From assembly GCF_014534645.1 (NCBI RefSeq), contig NZ_JACVQF010000184.1, positions 248,001 to 312,000 on the forward strand: 64,000 bases of DNA, read 5' to 3'. The first letter of the stretch is position 1. Each line of letters opens with the position of its first letter. The notes under the pieces are model-generated. The model worked only from the letters and a program-made list of their open reading frames with translations. It was not told where the DNA came from and did not search any database. Shown in pieces: positions 43,246 through 50,854 of the stretch. The translations under genes were made by a program, and so were the position numbers. This stretch comes from Streptomyces griseicoloratus (GTDB lineage Bacteria > Actinomycetota > Actinomycetes > Streptomycetales > Streptomycetaceae).

Positions 43246-44253
43246 ATGCGTGCTGCCCGGCTGATCAAGATGGTGCTGCTGCTCCAGTCCCGCCCGTCCA
43301 TGACCGCCGCCGAACTGGCCCGTGAGCTGGAGGTGTCGGAGCGGACCGTGACGCGGGACGCGCAGGCGCTGTCGGAGGCGGGCGTACCGGTGTACGCGGA
43401 GCGGGGCCGGGCCGGCGGGTACCGGCTGATCGGCGGGTACCGGACCCGGCTGACGGGGCTCGCGCGCGGCGAGGCCGAGGCGCTGTTCCTGTCGGGGGTG
43501 CCCGGGGCGCTGCGCGAGATGGGCCTGGAGGACGCGGCCTCGGCGGCCCGGCTGAAGGTGTCGGCGGCGCTGCTGCCCTCGCTGCGGGACGCCTCGCGGA
43601 CGGCGGCGCAGCGCTTCCACCTGGACGCGCCGAACTGGTTCCACGAGCCTGAGACGCCCGAGCTGCTGCCGGTGGTCGCGGACGCGGTGTGGGACGACCG
43701 GAGGATCACCGCGCGCTACCGGCGCGGGCGGGCGCGGCCGCAGGGGGACGCCGACGGCGCTGCGGGGGAGGTCGGCCGGGAGCTGGAGCCGTACGGTCTC
43801 GTGCTGAAGGCGGGGGTCTGGTACCTGTGCGCCCGGGTGGCGGACGGCGGGTCCTTCCGGGTCTACCGGATCGACCGGTTCACGGCGGTGGAGGCGGGCG
43901 AGGAGCGGTTCGCGCGGGACGAGGAGTTCGACCTGCCCGCGTTCTGGGCGGAGCGGGCCGAGCAGTTCGCGCGGTCGCTCCTGCGGGCGCAGGTCGTGGT
44001 GCGGCTCTCCCCGGAGGGCGTGCGCAGACTGCCGTACGCCGTGGACGCGCTGTCCGCCCGGGAGGCGCTTCGGGCCTCGGGCGCCCCTGACGCGGACGGG
44101 TGGGTGACGGTCACGCTGCGCGTGGAGTCCGAGGAGGTGGCGCACACCCAGCTGGCGGGACTCGGGCCGGAGGCGGAGGTGCTGGCGCCGGAGGGCCTGC
44201 GGGAGCGGTTCGCGAGGGACGCGCGGCGGCTCGCCGCGCTGTACGGGGAGTGA
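43246..44253 (+). CDS. YafY-type HTH/WYL-domain transcriptional regulator
   Basis: Three in-frame ATGs (43234, 43237, 43246) lie just after the aceE hairpin. The last (MRAARLIKMVLLLQSRPSM) is the typical family start, giving 335 residues. The N-terminal DeoR-like helix-turn-helix is TAAELARELEVSERTVTRDA, followed by GRAGGYRLIGGYRTRL. The WYL domain has PYGLVLKAGVWYLCARVADG, with Trp-Tyr-Leu visible, and FRVYRIDRFTAVEAG. Such proteins sense nucleic acids or small ligands and repress nearby or distant genes. The near absence of a leader suggests a promoter inside the hairpin region and possibly a leaderless mRNA. Confidence 0.9.
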   Translation: MRAARLIKMVLLLQSRPSMTAAELARELEVSERTVTRDAQALSEAGVPVYAERGRAGGYRLIGGYRTRLTGLARGEAEALFLSGVPGALREMGLEDAASAARLKVSAALLPSLRDASRTAAQRFHLDAPNWFHEPETPELLPVVADAVWDDRRITARYRRGRARPQGDADGAAGEVGRELEPYGLVLKAGVWYLCARVADGGSFRVYRIDRFTAVEAGEERFARDEEFDLPAFWAERAEQFARSLLRAQVVVRLSPEGVRRLPYAVDALSAREALRASGAPDADGWVTVTLRVESEEVAHTQLAGLGPEAEVLAPEGLRERFARDARRLAALYGE

Positions 44254-44326
44254 GGCCCGCCCCGAGAGGACGATCCGTCGCACTCCGCGTGCGTGCCGCT
44301 GCTGAAGGGCCGATGCTGGACCAGTG

Positions 44327-44845
44327 ATGGACGAGACGGAGTTCTGGGAGCTGATCGACGCCACCCGCCAGGGCGCCGACGGCGATCCCGAGGACCAGGC
44401 CGACCTGCTCGTGGAACGGCTCCTGGAACTGGAGCCGGAGATGGTCCTGGACTTCGCCCGCCATTTCGAGGCCCGCTACAACCGCGCCTGCACCTGGGAC
44501 CTGTGGGGTGCGGCCTGGGTGCTGCTGGGGGGTGCCAGCGACGACGCGTTCGACTTCTTCCGGTGCTGGCTGATCGGGCAGGGCCGCGAGGTGTACGAGG
44601 GTGCCGTCCACGACCCCGACGCGCTCGCCGAACTGCTGGACGACTTCGACGAGGAGGTCGACGGCGACGGCGAGGACCTCGGCTACGCGGCCGACGAGGC
44701 GTACGAGCAGCTCACCGGCACCGTCGCGCCCGACCTGGGCATCGCCCCGGCCCCCGCGGAGCCACTGGGCACCCCGATCGACCTGGAGGACGACCGCGCC
44801 CTGGCCGAACGCCTCCCCCGCCTGTGGGAACGCTTCGGAACCTGA
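44327..44845 (+). CDS. DUF4240 protein
   Basis: The 172-residue protein is acidic and begins MDETEFWELIDATRQGADGD, the start typical of DUF4240. It continues LLELEPEMVLDFARHFEARY and LWGAAWVLLGGASDDAFDFF then WLIGQGREVYEGAVHDPDAL, as in that family of unknown function. A GTG lies one codon upstream of the ATG. It has no signal or membrane segment. It is followed by a long GC-rich repetitive tract on the way to the convergent amidase. Confidence 0.88.
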   Translation: MDETEFWELIDATRQGADGDPEDQADLLVERLLELEPEMVLDFARHFEARYNRACTWDLWGAAWVLLGGASDDAFDFFRCWLIGQGREVYEGAVHDPDALAELLDDFDEEVDGDGEDLGYAADEAYEQLTGTVAPDLGIAPAPAEPLGTPIDLEDDRALAERLPRLWERFGT

Positions 44846-44869
44846 CCCGCCCGGCAGGGCCCCGCGAGG

Positions 44870-45472
44870 GGGGCCGGCGTCCCAGAAGCCTCCGCGAACG
44901 CCGCGAGCCGCCCGCGCGGCGGGACCGCGGGCCGCCCGCGGACCCGGGCCGCCACCCGCCCGCAGATCCGGGCCGTGGTCCGCCCGTGCGTCCTAGCTGT
45001 CGGCCGCCCGCGGACCCGGGCCGCCGCCCGCCCGCGGACCCGGACTGCCGGCCAGGACCCGGGCCGCCGCCCGCCCGCAGGTCCGGGCCGTGGGCCGCCC
45101 GTGAGCGCCCGTCGGGCGGGGCTGTGGCCAGCTCGTGGGTCCTAGCTGACCAGCCGCCCGCGGCCCCGGACTGCCGGCCGCCCCCGGGCCCGGGCTGCCG
45201 GCCGCCCGTAGGTCCGGGCCGTGGTCCGCCCGCGGGGCGGGCTGTGAGCCGCCCGTGCGTCCTAGCTGCCGGCCGCCCGCGGCCCCGGGCCGCCGCCCGC
45301 CCGTGGGTCAGGGCTGCGGGCCGCCGGGGTCCTGGCCGCCGGTTCGGAGCCTGACTCGGACGGCAGTTCCCCGTGCCGGGCCTCAGAAGCCTGCGCCAGC
45401 GCTGTAGGAGGGCCCGCCGGGTCCGCGCTGCCGACCCGCCGGCGGGTCCTGGATGCCGGCCGCCCGCAGCCC
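44870..45472. repeat. Decaying GC-rich repeat tract between DUF4240 and amidase genes
   Basis: About 600 bp are made of imperfect copies of GGCCGCCCGCGG and CCGGGCTGCCGGCCGCCCG-type units. A larger repeat of 120-150 bp is also visible through the landmark TCCTAGCTG at 44991, 45140 and 45260, preceded each time by GTCCGGGCCGTGG-like sequence. The basic unit matches the 24-bp repeat in the tail of the amidase (45487-45582) but is broken by point changes and small indels. Open frames here are GC-bias shadows. I see no gene. Confidence 0.8.
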
Positions 45473-46411
45473 TCAGCGGCCCGTCGCCCGCGGGGCCGGG
45501 CTCCCGGCCGCCCGCGGGGCCGGGCTCCCGGCCGCCCGCGGGGCCGGGCTCCCGGCCGCCCGCGGGGCCGGGCTGCGGGCCGCCTGGGGGGTTGGGGGGC
45601 GGCCCTGGAGGCGGGCCGCTGTCTCGCGGATCTGGGGGAGGCGGGCCGTGAGCGCCTCCCCCGGGCAGCTGGTCTGGTAGCCGTCCTTGTGGCCGGCGAC
45701 GGCGGGCAGGGTGGCCTTGGTGCCGGCGGCGTACCGGCTCAGGCCGTTGCTGGAGACCAGGCCGACCTTCGCGCGGGGGTCGGTGTCGGATCCGCCGAGC
45801 TTCCAGGCGGCCAGCGCGGCGATCGCGTCGGTCAGCGCGCCGGGGACGGGGACGCCGGCGGTGAAGGTGCCGAGGGCGGCGATGCCGGTGGTGCGGTGGT
45901 TGAAGCCCTGGGTGTGGGCGCCGGTGACGGGACGGTCGGCGCCTCCCGCGCGGCCCTCGTAGATGGTGCCGCAGCGGTCGACGACGAAGTTGTAGCCGAT
46001 GTCGTCCCAGTGCCGGGCGCCGGTCTGGCCCGCGTAGAGGTCCCGGATGATGCGGGGCGCGTCGGCGCAGTCGTACTGGTTCGGCGTGTCGGTGTGGTGG
46101 ATGAAGACGGCGGCGACCTTGTCGTCGTAGCGTGGAGGCGGCTGACGGCGGCCGGCGTCGCCCAGCCAGGCCGACCGGGGCACGATGGGCGGTCGCGGGG
46201 CGAGGTACCGGGGCGCGGGCCGCTCGGGGGCCGGCCGGGTCTGCGCCTCGACCGTCCGCTCCACGCCGCTCGCGAACAGCACCAGGGTGCCGCCGGCGGC
46301 GAGGCCGGGCAGACAGCCGAGCACTAACAGGGCGGCGCCCGGTATGCGGACCGTACGCCGTACTCGTCCCTTGCGCGGCCCTGCCGCACGCGCCGCTCGG
46401 AAGACACGCAT
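45473..46411 (-). CDS. N-acetylmuramoyl-L-alanine amidase (PGRP/amidase_2 fold), TTA codon
   Basis: The ATG at 46409-46411 gives 312 residues. A basic start and a helix (GAALLVLGCLPGLAAGGTLV) make it exported or membrane-anchored. The PGRP-type zinc domain follows: VAAVFIHHTDTPNQYDC (first His ligand), DIGYNFVVDRCGTIYEGRAG, VTGAHTQGFNHRTTGIAALG, and VAGHKDGYQTSCPGE (His and Cys ligands). It should cut the amide bond between muramic acid and the stem peptide. Codon 29 is TTA (46325-46327), rare in Streptomyces and read only by the bldA tRNA, so translation is probably tied to development. The C-terminus is four 8-residue SPAPRAAG repeats. Confidence 0.93.
   Translation of the reverse strand: MRVFRAARAAGPRKGRVRRTVRIPGAALLVLGCLPGLAAGGTLVLFASGVERTVEAQTRPAPERPAPRYLAPRPPIVPRSAWLGDAGRRQPPPRYDDKVAAVFIHHTDTPNQYDCADAPRIIRDLYAGQTGARHWDDIGYNFVVDRCGTIYEGRAGGADRPVTGAHTQGFNHRTTGIAALGTFTAGVPVPGALTDAIAALAAWKLGGSDTDPRAKVGLVSSNGLSRYAAGTKATLPAVAGHKDGYQTSCPGEALTARLPQIRETAARLQGRPPTPQAARSPAPRAAGSPAPRAAGSPAPRAAGSPAPRATGR
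45487..45582 (-). repeat. 24-bp tandem repeat in amidase tail, 4 copies
   Basis: Three identical 24-bp copies and one variant encode SPAPRAAG units at the end of the amidase. The repeats abut the non-coding tract of the same unit type downstream. Confidence 0.9.
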
Positions 46412-46556
46412 GAATCCCACTGTCCGGTGGTTCCGGTCCGTCCGCGATATGTGCTGTGCCACCTGGTGGAACCATCGTCCCGGTCCGCCACGTTTTCCGG
46501 TTGCCCGTACGCGCGGCGTGTCCGGGGCCGCGGAGTCCGAGAGAGAGGCGGCCGGC

Positions 46557-47741
46557 GTGAGCGTGCTCGACATCCTGCTGGTGCTGCCGGCCCTGGCCTA
46601 CGGGGCCTCCGGCTACCGGCGCGGACTGGTGGCCGGCTGTGTCTCGCTGGCGGGCTTCGTGGGCGGTGCGGTGGTCGGCGTGTGGGCCCTGCCGTGGGTC
46701 ATGGACCTGGTGCCGCCGGGGACGACCACGGCGACGGTGACCGCCGTGCTCACGGTGCTCGGGCCGGCGGTGATCGGCCAGGCCCTGGCGGCGCGCCCGG
46801 CGCTGCGGCTGCGCCGGGAGCTGGACAGGGGGCCGCTGCGGGTGGCCGACGGCGCCGGCGGGGCGGTCGCGGGCTCGGCGGCCGTGCTGATCGTGGCGTG
46901 GGTGGCGGCCAGTGTGCTGGCCGCGTCCTCGTCACCGCTGCTCACCACGGCGATCCGGGAGTCCGCACTGCTGGGCGCGGTGCAGCGGGCGATGCCGGAC
47001 ACCACCCCGGCGTGGTTCTCCGGGGCGACCTCGGCGCTGACCCGGGCGGGGTTCCCGCAGGTGTTCAACCCGTTCGAGAACGAGTCGACGGCCGAGCTCG
47101 CCGAGCCCTCCGGCGACAGCGTCACGGCGGCGGCCACCGACGCCGCCAAGCTCAGCACGGTCAAGGTCGAGGGCGTCGCCGGCACCCAGGGCCGGGAGGG
47201 CAGCGGCTTCGTGTACGCGCCGGAGCGCGTGATGACCAACGCCCACGTGGTGGCCGGCATCGACGACCCGAGCGTGCGGGTCGGCGGGGTGGGGCGGTCG
47301 TACGAGGCGCGGGTGGTGCTGTTCGACCCGGGTGAGGACGTGGCCGTGCTCCACGTCCCGGACCTGACCGCGCCCGCCCTGCGGTTCGACGACGGTGCCG
47401 GACGCGGTGACGCGGCCGTCGTCGCGGGCTATCCGCACGACGGCGACCTGGACCTGCGGGCGGCGACGGTCGCGAGCCGGTTGCGGGCGACCGGCCAGAA
47501 CATCTACCGCGACGAGACGATCACCCGGGAGATCTACTCGATCCGCTCCACGGTCCGCCCCGGCAACTCCGGTGGTCCGCTGCTGACCCCCGAGGGCCGG
47601 GTGTACGGCGTGGTCTTCGCCCGCTCCACCTCGGACGCCGGGACGGGGTACGTCCTGACGGCGGCCGAGGTGGCCGACGAGGCGCGGCGGGCGGCGGACG
47701 CGACGGCGGCGGTGGACACGGGCGGTCCGGTGACCTCGTGA
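46557..47741 (+). CDS. MarP-like membrane serine protease (CvpA plus trypsin-like domain)
   Basis: The GTG at 46557 (VSVLDILLVLPALAYGASGY) gives 394 residues. Four hydrophobic helices in the first 140 residues form a CvpA/colicin-V-production-like domain. The exported domain has the trypsin-like triad: His in VMTNAHVVAGI, Asp in PGEDVAVLHVP and Ser in RPGNSGGPLLTPEG. The mycobacterial homologue MarP is needed for acid and oxidative-stress resistance and activates a peptidoglycan hydrolase. The divergent neighbour here is a peptidoglycan amidase, an attractive candidate substrate. 145 bp separate the two starts. Confidence 0.93.
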   Translation: MSVLDILLVLPALAYGASGYRRGLVAGCVSLAGFVGGAVVGVWALPWVMDLVPPGTTTATVTAVLTVLGPAVIGQALAARPALRLRRELDRGPLRVADGAGGAVAGSAAVLIVAWVAASVLAASSSPLLTTAIRESALLGAVQRAMPDTTPAWFSGATSALTRAGFPQVFNPFENESTAELAEPSGDSVTAAATDAAKLSTVKVEGVAGTQGREGSGFVYAPERVMTNAHVVAGIDDPSVRVGGVGRSYEARVVLFDPGEDVAVLHVPDLTAPALRFDDGAGRGDAAVVAGYPHDGDLDLRAATVASRLRATGQNIYRDETITREIYSIRSTVRPGNSGGPLLTPEGRVYGVVFARSTSDAGTGYVLTAAEVADEARRAADATAAVDTGGPVTS

Positions 47742-47767
47742 ACCGCGGGCCGCCCGGTCCGGCGCCG

Positions 47768-48256
47768 TCAGACCAGGGCCTGTCCCATCAGCACGTCGTC
47801 GACGTACTCGCCGTCGAGGCAGAACTCCTCGGGCTGGACGCCCTCGACGACGAAGCCCTCGGACTCGTACAGCTTGCGGGCGGCGGTGTTGTGGCCGAGG
47901 ACGCGCAGCGTGATGCGCCGGGCGCCCTCGCGGCGGGCCTCCTCCACGGCGGCGCGGACGAGGGCCCGGCCGACGCCCGCGCCACGGGCCGCGTCGGCGA
48001 CGGCGAGGCCGCGGATCTGCCGTACGTGCCTGTTGGAGGCCAGTTCCGTGGGGAAACCGAGCCGGACGTAGCCGACGACGTCACCGCCGAGTTCGGCGAC
48101 CAGGTGGTCGCCGGGGCCCGAACGCTCGCTGAAGAAGGGGTCGTCCGGCTGCGGGCGGGGCGAGACCGCGTGCAGGTAGGACCAGGTCTCGTGGTCGAGC
48201 CGGCGCAGCGCCTGCTCGTCGTCGGGCAGGCCGTGGCGTATGTGCGGAACTGGCAT
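47768..48256 (-). CDS. GNAT-family N-acetyltransferase
   Basis: The 162-residue protein starts at the ATG at 48254-48256 (MPVPHIRHGLPDDEQALRRL); an in-frame GTG three codons upstream is an alternative. The acetyl-CoA loop is IRGLAVADAARGAGVGRALV (motif A, with the R-G-x-G-x-G/A pattern) and the C-terminal YESEGFVVEGVQPEEF is motif B. Substrate unknown. It lies convergent with the MarP-like gene, 26 bp away, and divergent from the epimerase gene. Confidence 0.92.
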   Translation of the reverse strand: MPVPHIRHGLPDDEQALRRLDHETWSYLHAVSPRPQPDDPFFSERSGPGDHLVAELGGDVVGYVRLGFPTELASNRHVRQIRGLAVADAARGAGVGRALVRAAVEEARREGARRITLRVLGHNTAARKLYESEGFVVEGVQPEEFCLDGEYVDDVLMGQALV

Positions 48257-48329
48257 GACGGTCACTGTACGACGCGGGTGCCGGGCGCTGTTCAGGGTTT
48301 TTCCGGCGGTCACCCGGCAGGATGGGCGC

Positions 48330-49226
48330 ATGGCACGTTCCCGAATCGCGGTGGCCGGCGCCTCCGGTCTCATCGGCGGCGCCCTGGTGCGTTCCCTGGT
48401 CACGGACGGCTGTGAGGTGGTGCGCCTGGTGCGCCGCGAGCCGCGGGGTGCGGACGAGGTCCGGTGGGATCCCGAGGGCGGGCGGGTGGACACGGCCGGG
48501 CTCGCCGGGTGCGACGCCGTGGTGAATCTGGCCGGGGCCGGAGTGGGCGACCGGCGCTGGAGCGAGGCGTACAAGGTGCGCATCCGCAGCAGCCGGGTCC
48601 ACGGCACGACGGCGCTCGCGGAGGCCGTGGCGACGCTGGAGCCGCGTCCGCGGGTCTTCGTCAACGGCAGCGCGATCGGCTTCTACGGCGACACCGGGGC
48701 GCGGGCCGTCGACGAGAGCGCGCCCGCGGGTGAGGGCTTCCTGTCCGCGCTGTGCGAGGAGTGGGAGGCCGCGGCGGCACCGGCCCGGGAGGCGGGCGTG
48801 CGGACGGTGCTCGTCCGGACCGGGCTGGTCGTCGCCCGGGGCGGCGGGGCCTGGGGGCGGCTGTTCCCGCTCTTCCGGGCGGGGCTCGGCGGGCGGCTGG
48901 GCGACGGATCGCAGTACTGGTCGTTCGTGGCGCTGCACGACGAGGTGGCCGCGATCCGGCATCTGCTGGACCGCGACGACCTGTCCGGGCCGTTCAATCT
49001 GACGGCCCCGCAGCCGGTGACGAACCGTGAGGTCACCGCGGCCATGGGGCGGGTGCTGCACCGGCCGACGCCCTTCGCGGTGCCGGCGCCGGTGCTGCGG
49101 GCGGTGCTCGGTGAGATGGCGGGGGACGTGCTGGGCAGTGCCCGGGTGCTGCCGGCGCGTCTGCTGGAGTCGGGCTTCCGCTTCGCGTTCCCGGAGATCG
49201 ACGGGGCGATCCGGGCCGCGCTGTGA
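48330..49226 (+). CDS. TIGR01777-type NAD(P)-dependent epimerase (DUF1731 at C-terminus)
   Basis: The 298-residue protein has an N-terminal Rossmann start (RIAVAGASGLIGGALVRSLV), then WDPEGGRVDTAGLAGCDAVV and NLAGAGVGDRRWSEAYKVRI. The motif FVNGSAIGFYGDTG follows, where an epimerase active-site Ser and Tyr-like pair are expected. The C-terminal VLRAVLGEMAGDVLGSARVL belongs to DUF1731. Such proteins resemble SulA/YfcH cell-division-linked proteins, but the reaction is unknown. The 193 bp after it hold the promoter of the FAD oxidoreductase and no gene. Confidence 0.92.
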   Translation: MARSRIAVAGASGLIGGALVRSLVTDGCEVVRLVRREPRGADEVRWDPEGGRVDTAGLAGCDAVVNLAGAGVGDRRWSEAYKVRIRSSRVHGTTALAEAVATLEPRPRVFVNGSAIGFYGDTGARAVDESAPAGEGFLSALCEEWEAAAAPAREAGVRTVLVRTGLVVARGGGAWGRLFPLFRAGLGGRLGDGSQYWSFVALHDEVAAIRHLLDRDDLSGPFNLTAPQPVTNREVTAAMGRVLHRPTPFAVPAPVLRAVLGEMAGDVLGSARVLPARLLESGFRFAFPEIDGAIRAAL

Positions 49227-49419
49227 TCGGCACCCCGACCCCGGCCGATCCGTACGCGATCGCATGACGACCACATGCGACCGATGTGCGACCGTGCCCT
49301 GCCCCTGTGCGACTCCCCCTGACCGTTCGCGGACCTAACCTCGTTCCGAACTCGGGTATCCCTCAAGCCGGTTGGGGGCATGACGTCTCCAGCGGCCGCG
49401 CAACCTCGAGGAGGGGCAC

Positions 49420-50823
49420 GTGCTTGAGCCCGCGTACCAGGCGGACGTCGTCGTCGTGGGGGCCGGAGTAGCCGGACTCGCCGCGGCGCATCGGCTGACC
49501 AGCGCAGGAGTGACGACGACGGTCCTGGAGGCCGCCCACGGGGTGGGCGGCCGGATGGCCACGGAGAAGGTCGACGGATTCCGGCTCGACAGAATCGGAC
49601 AGCTGCTGTCCACGGCGTATCCCGAACTGCGGCTCACCCCCGGGCTGGACGGCCTCGCGCTGCTGCCCTTCGCGCCCGGGGTCCTGCTGCACAGCGAGGG
49701 CCGCCACCACCGCGCGGGCGCCCCGGCGCGCACGGGGGGCGCAAGGGGCGCACTCCATGCGGTGCGCGCCCTCGCGAGCGCCCCCCGGTCGGTGCCGGCA
49801 CCCCGCAGGCTCGTACCGGCGCCCAAGGCCCCCGGGAGCCAGGCGGCGGTGCCCCGGAGCCGGCCCGGCGCCCCGCTCGGCTCCGCCGTGGACCAGGCCC
49901 GTCTGACCGCCGCTCTCACCCGGCTCGCGGGCACCCCGGCCGAACGGCTGCTGGCCCGCCCGGAGCTGCCCGCGGCGCGGGCGCTGGCGCTGCGCGGGCT
50001 GCCCGCGCGCACGATCGACGGCTTCCTGCGTCCGCTGCTCGCCGCCCTGCTGTGCGACCCGGACCTCACCTCCTCCAGCCGGTGCGCGGACCTCTCGCTG
50101 CGCGCCTTCGCGAGCGGGCGGCTGTGCGTGCCGGAGGGCGGCGCGGAGGCCCTGCCGGAGCTGCTGGCGCGGACGCTGCCGCCGGGGACCGTGCACACGG
50201 GCGTGCGGGTCACCTCCGTCGCCACCAACGCGGTGACCACCGCGGAGCACGGCGTCATCCGCTGCCGGGCCGTGCTGGTGGCCACCGACGCCCGGGCCGC
50301 CGCCGAGCTGCTGCCCGGTCTGCGGGTGCCGGAGTTCCACCCGGTGACGGTGGTGCACCACACGACGGACGAGCCGCCGGGCACCGGCGCGTCCCTGCTG
50401 CTCGACGCCGACCGCGGCGGTCCGGTCGCCCACACGGCGGTGGTCAGCCAGGTGGACCCCTCCCGGGCGCCCGCCGGGCGCGCCCTCGTCTCCTCGACGG
50501 TCCTCGGCCCGCCCCCGCCCGACGTCGACACCGCCGTCCGCATCCACCTGTCCCGCCTGTACGGCGTGCCGACCGCGCGCTGGGAGACCCTGGCCGTGCA
50601 CCACGCGGCCGAGGCGGTGCCCGCGATGCGCCCGCCGCACGACCTGCGCCGGCCGGTACGGCTGCTGGCGGGCCTGTACGTGTGCGGCGACCACCGCGAC
50701 ACCAGTACCGTCCAGGGCGCGCTGCACTCCGGCCACCGCGCCTCGGCGGCGATCCTGACGGACCTGGGCGCGGGCGGCTCGATGCACACGGCCGACCCCC
50801 TGCCCACGGCCCGCGCGGCCTAG
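49420..50823 (+). CDS. FAD-dependent amine oxidase/phytoene-desaturase-like oxidoreductase
   Basis: The GTG at 49420 gives 467 residues. The FAD dinucleotide motif is ADVVVVGAGVAGLAAAHRL, then LEAAHGVGGRMATEKVDGF, the substrate-side FAD arginine segment. The C-terminal VCGDHRDTSTVQGALHSGHR is the second FAD motif of amine oxidases and carotenoid desaturases. A Pro/Ala-rich central insert (about residues 100-150) shows no similarity that I know. It precedes the NsdA-like regulator, which is convergent. The TAG stop coincides with TAGGGCCTGTCC, the same 12 bases that end the MITE at 594. Confidence 0.92.
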   Translation: MLEPAYQADVVVVGAGVAGLAAAHRLTSAGVTTTVLEAAHGVGGRMATEKVDGFRLDRIGQLLSTAYPELRLTPGLDGLALLPFAPGVLLHSEGRHHRAGAPARTGGARGALHAVRALASAPRSVPAPRRLVPAPKAPGSQAAVPRSRPGAPLGSAVDQARLTAALTRLAGTPAERLLARPELPAARALALRGLPARTIDGFLRPLLAALLCDPDLTSSSRCADLSLRAFASGRLCVPEGGAEALPELLARTLPPGTVHTGVRVTSVATNAVTTAEHGVIRCRAVLVATDARAAAELLPGLRVPEFHPVTVVHHTTDEPPGTGASLLLDADRGGPVAHTAVVSQVDPSRAPAGRALVSSTVLGPPPPDVDTAVRIHLSRLYGVPTARWETLAVHHAAEAVPAMRPPHDLRRPVRLLAGLYVCGDHRDTSTVQGALHSGHRASAAILTDLGAGGSMHTADPLPTARAA

Positions 50824-50854
50824 GGCCTGTCCGGCACATGGCAGGCCGCCCCGG

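Noticed and set aside
40372-44364. 1330-codon minus-strand frame opposite aceE
   Set aside because: It is antisense to aceE and the WYL regulator, low complexity, with no start signal or motif.
44870-45472. CRISPR-like array
   Set aside because: The units are imperfect, variable in spacing and lack unique spacers; the tract is a decayed minisatellite.
44712-46475. 587-codon minus-strand frame through the repeat tract
   Set aside because: It is out of frame with the amidase and consists of GC-rich repeat translation. I considered a frameshifted longer amidase tail, but no single shift restores a conserved sequence.
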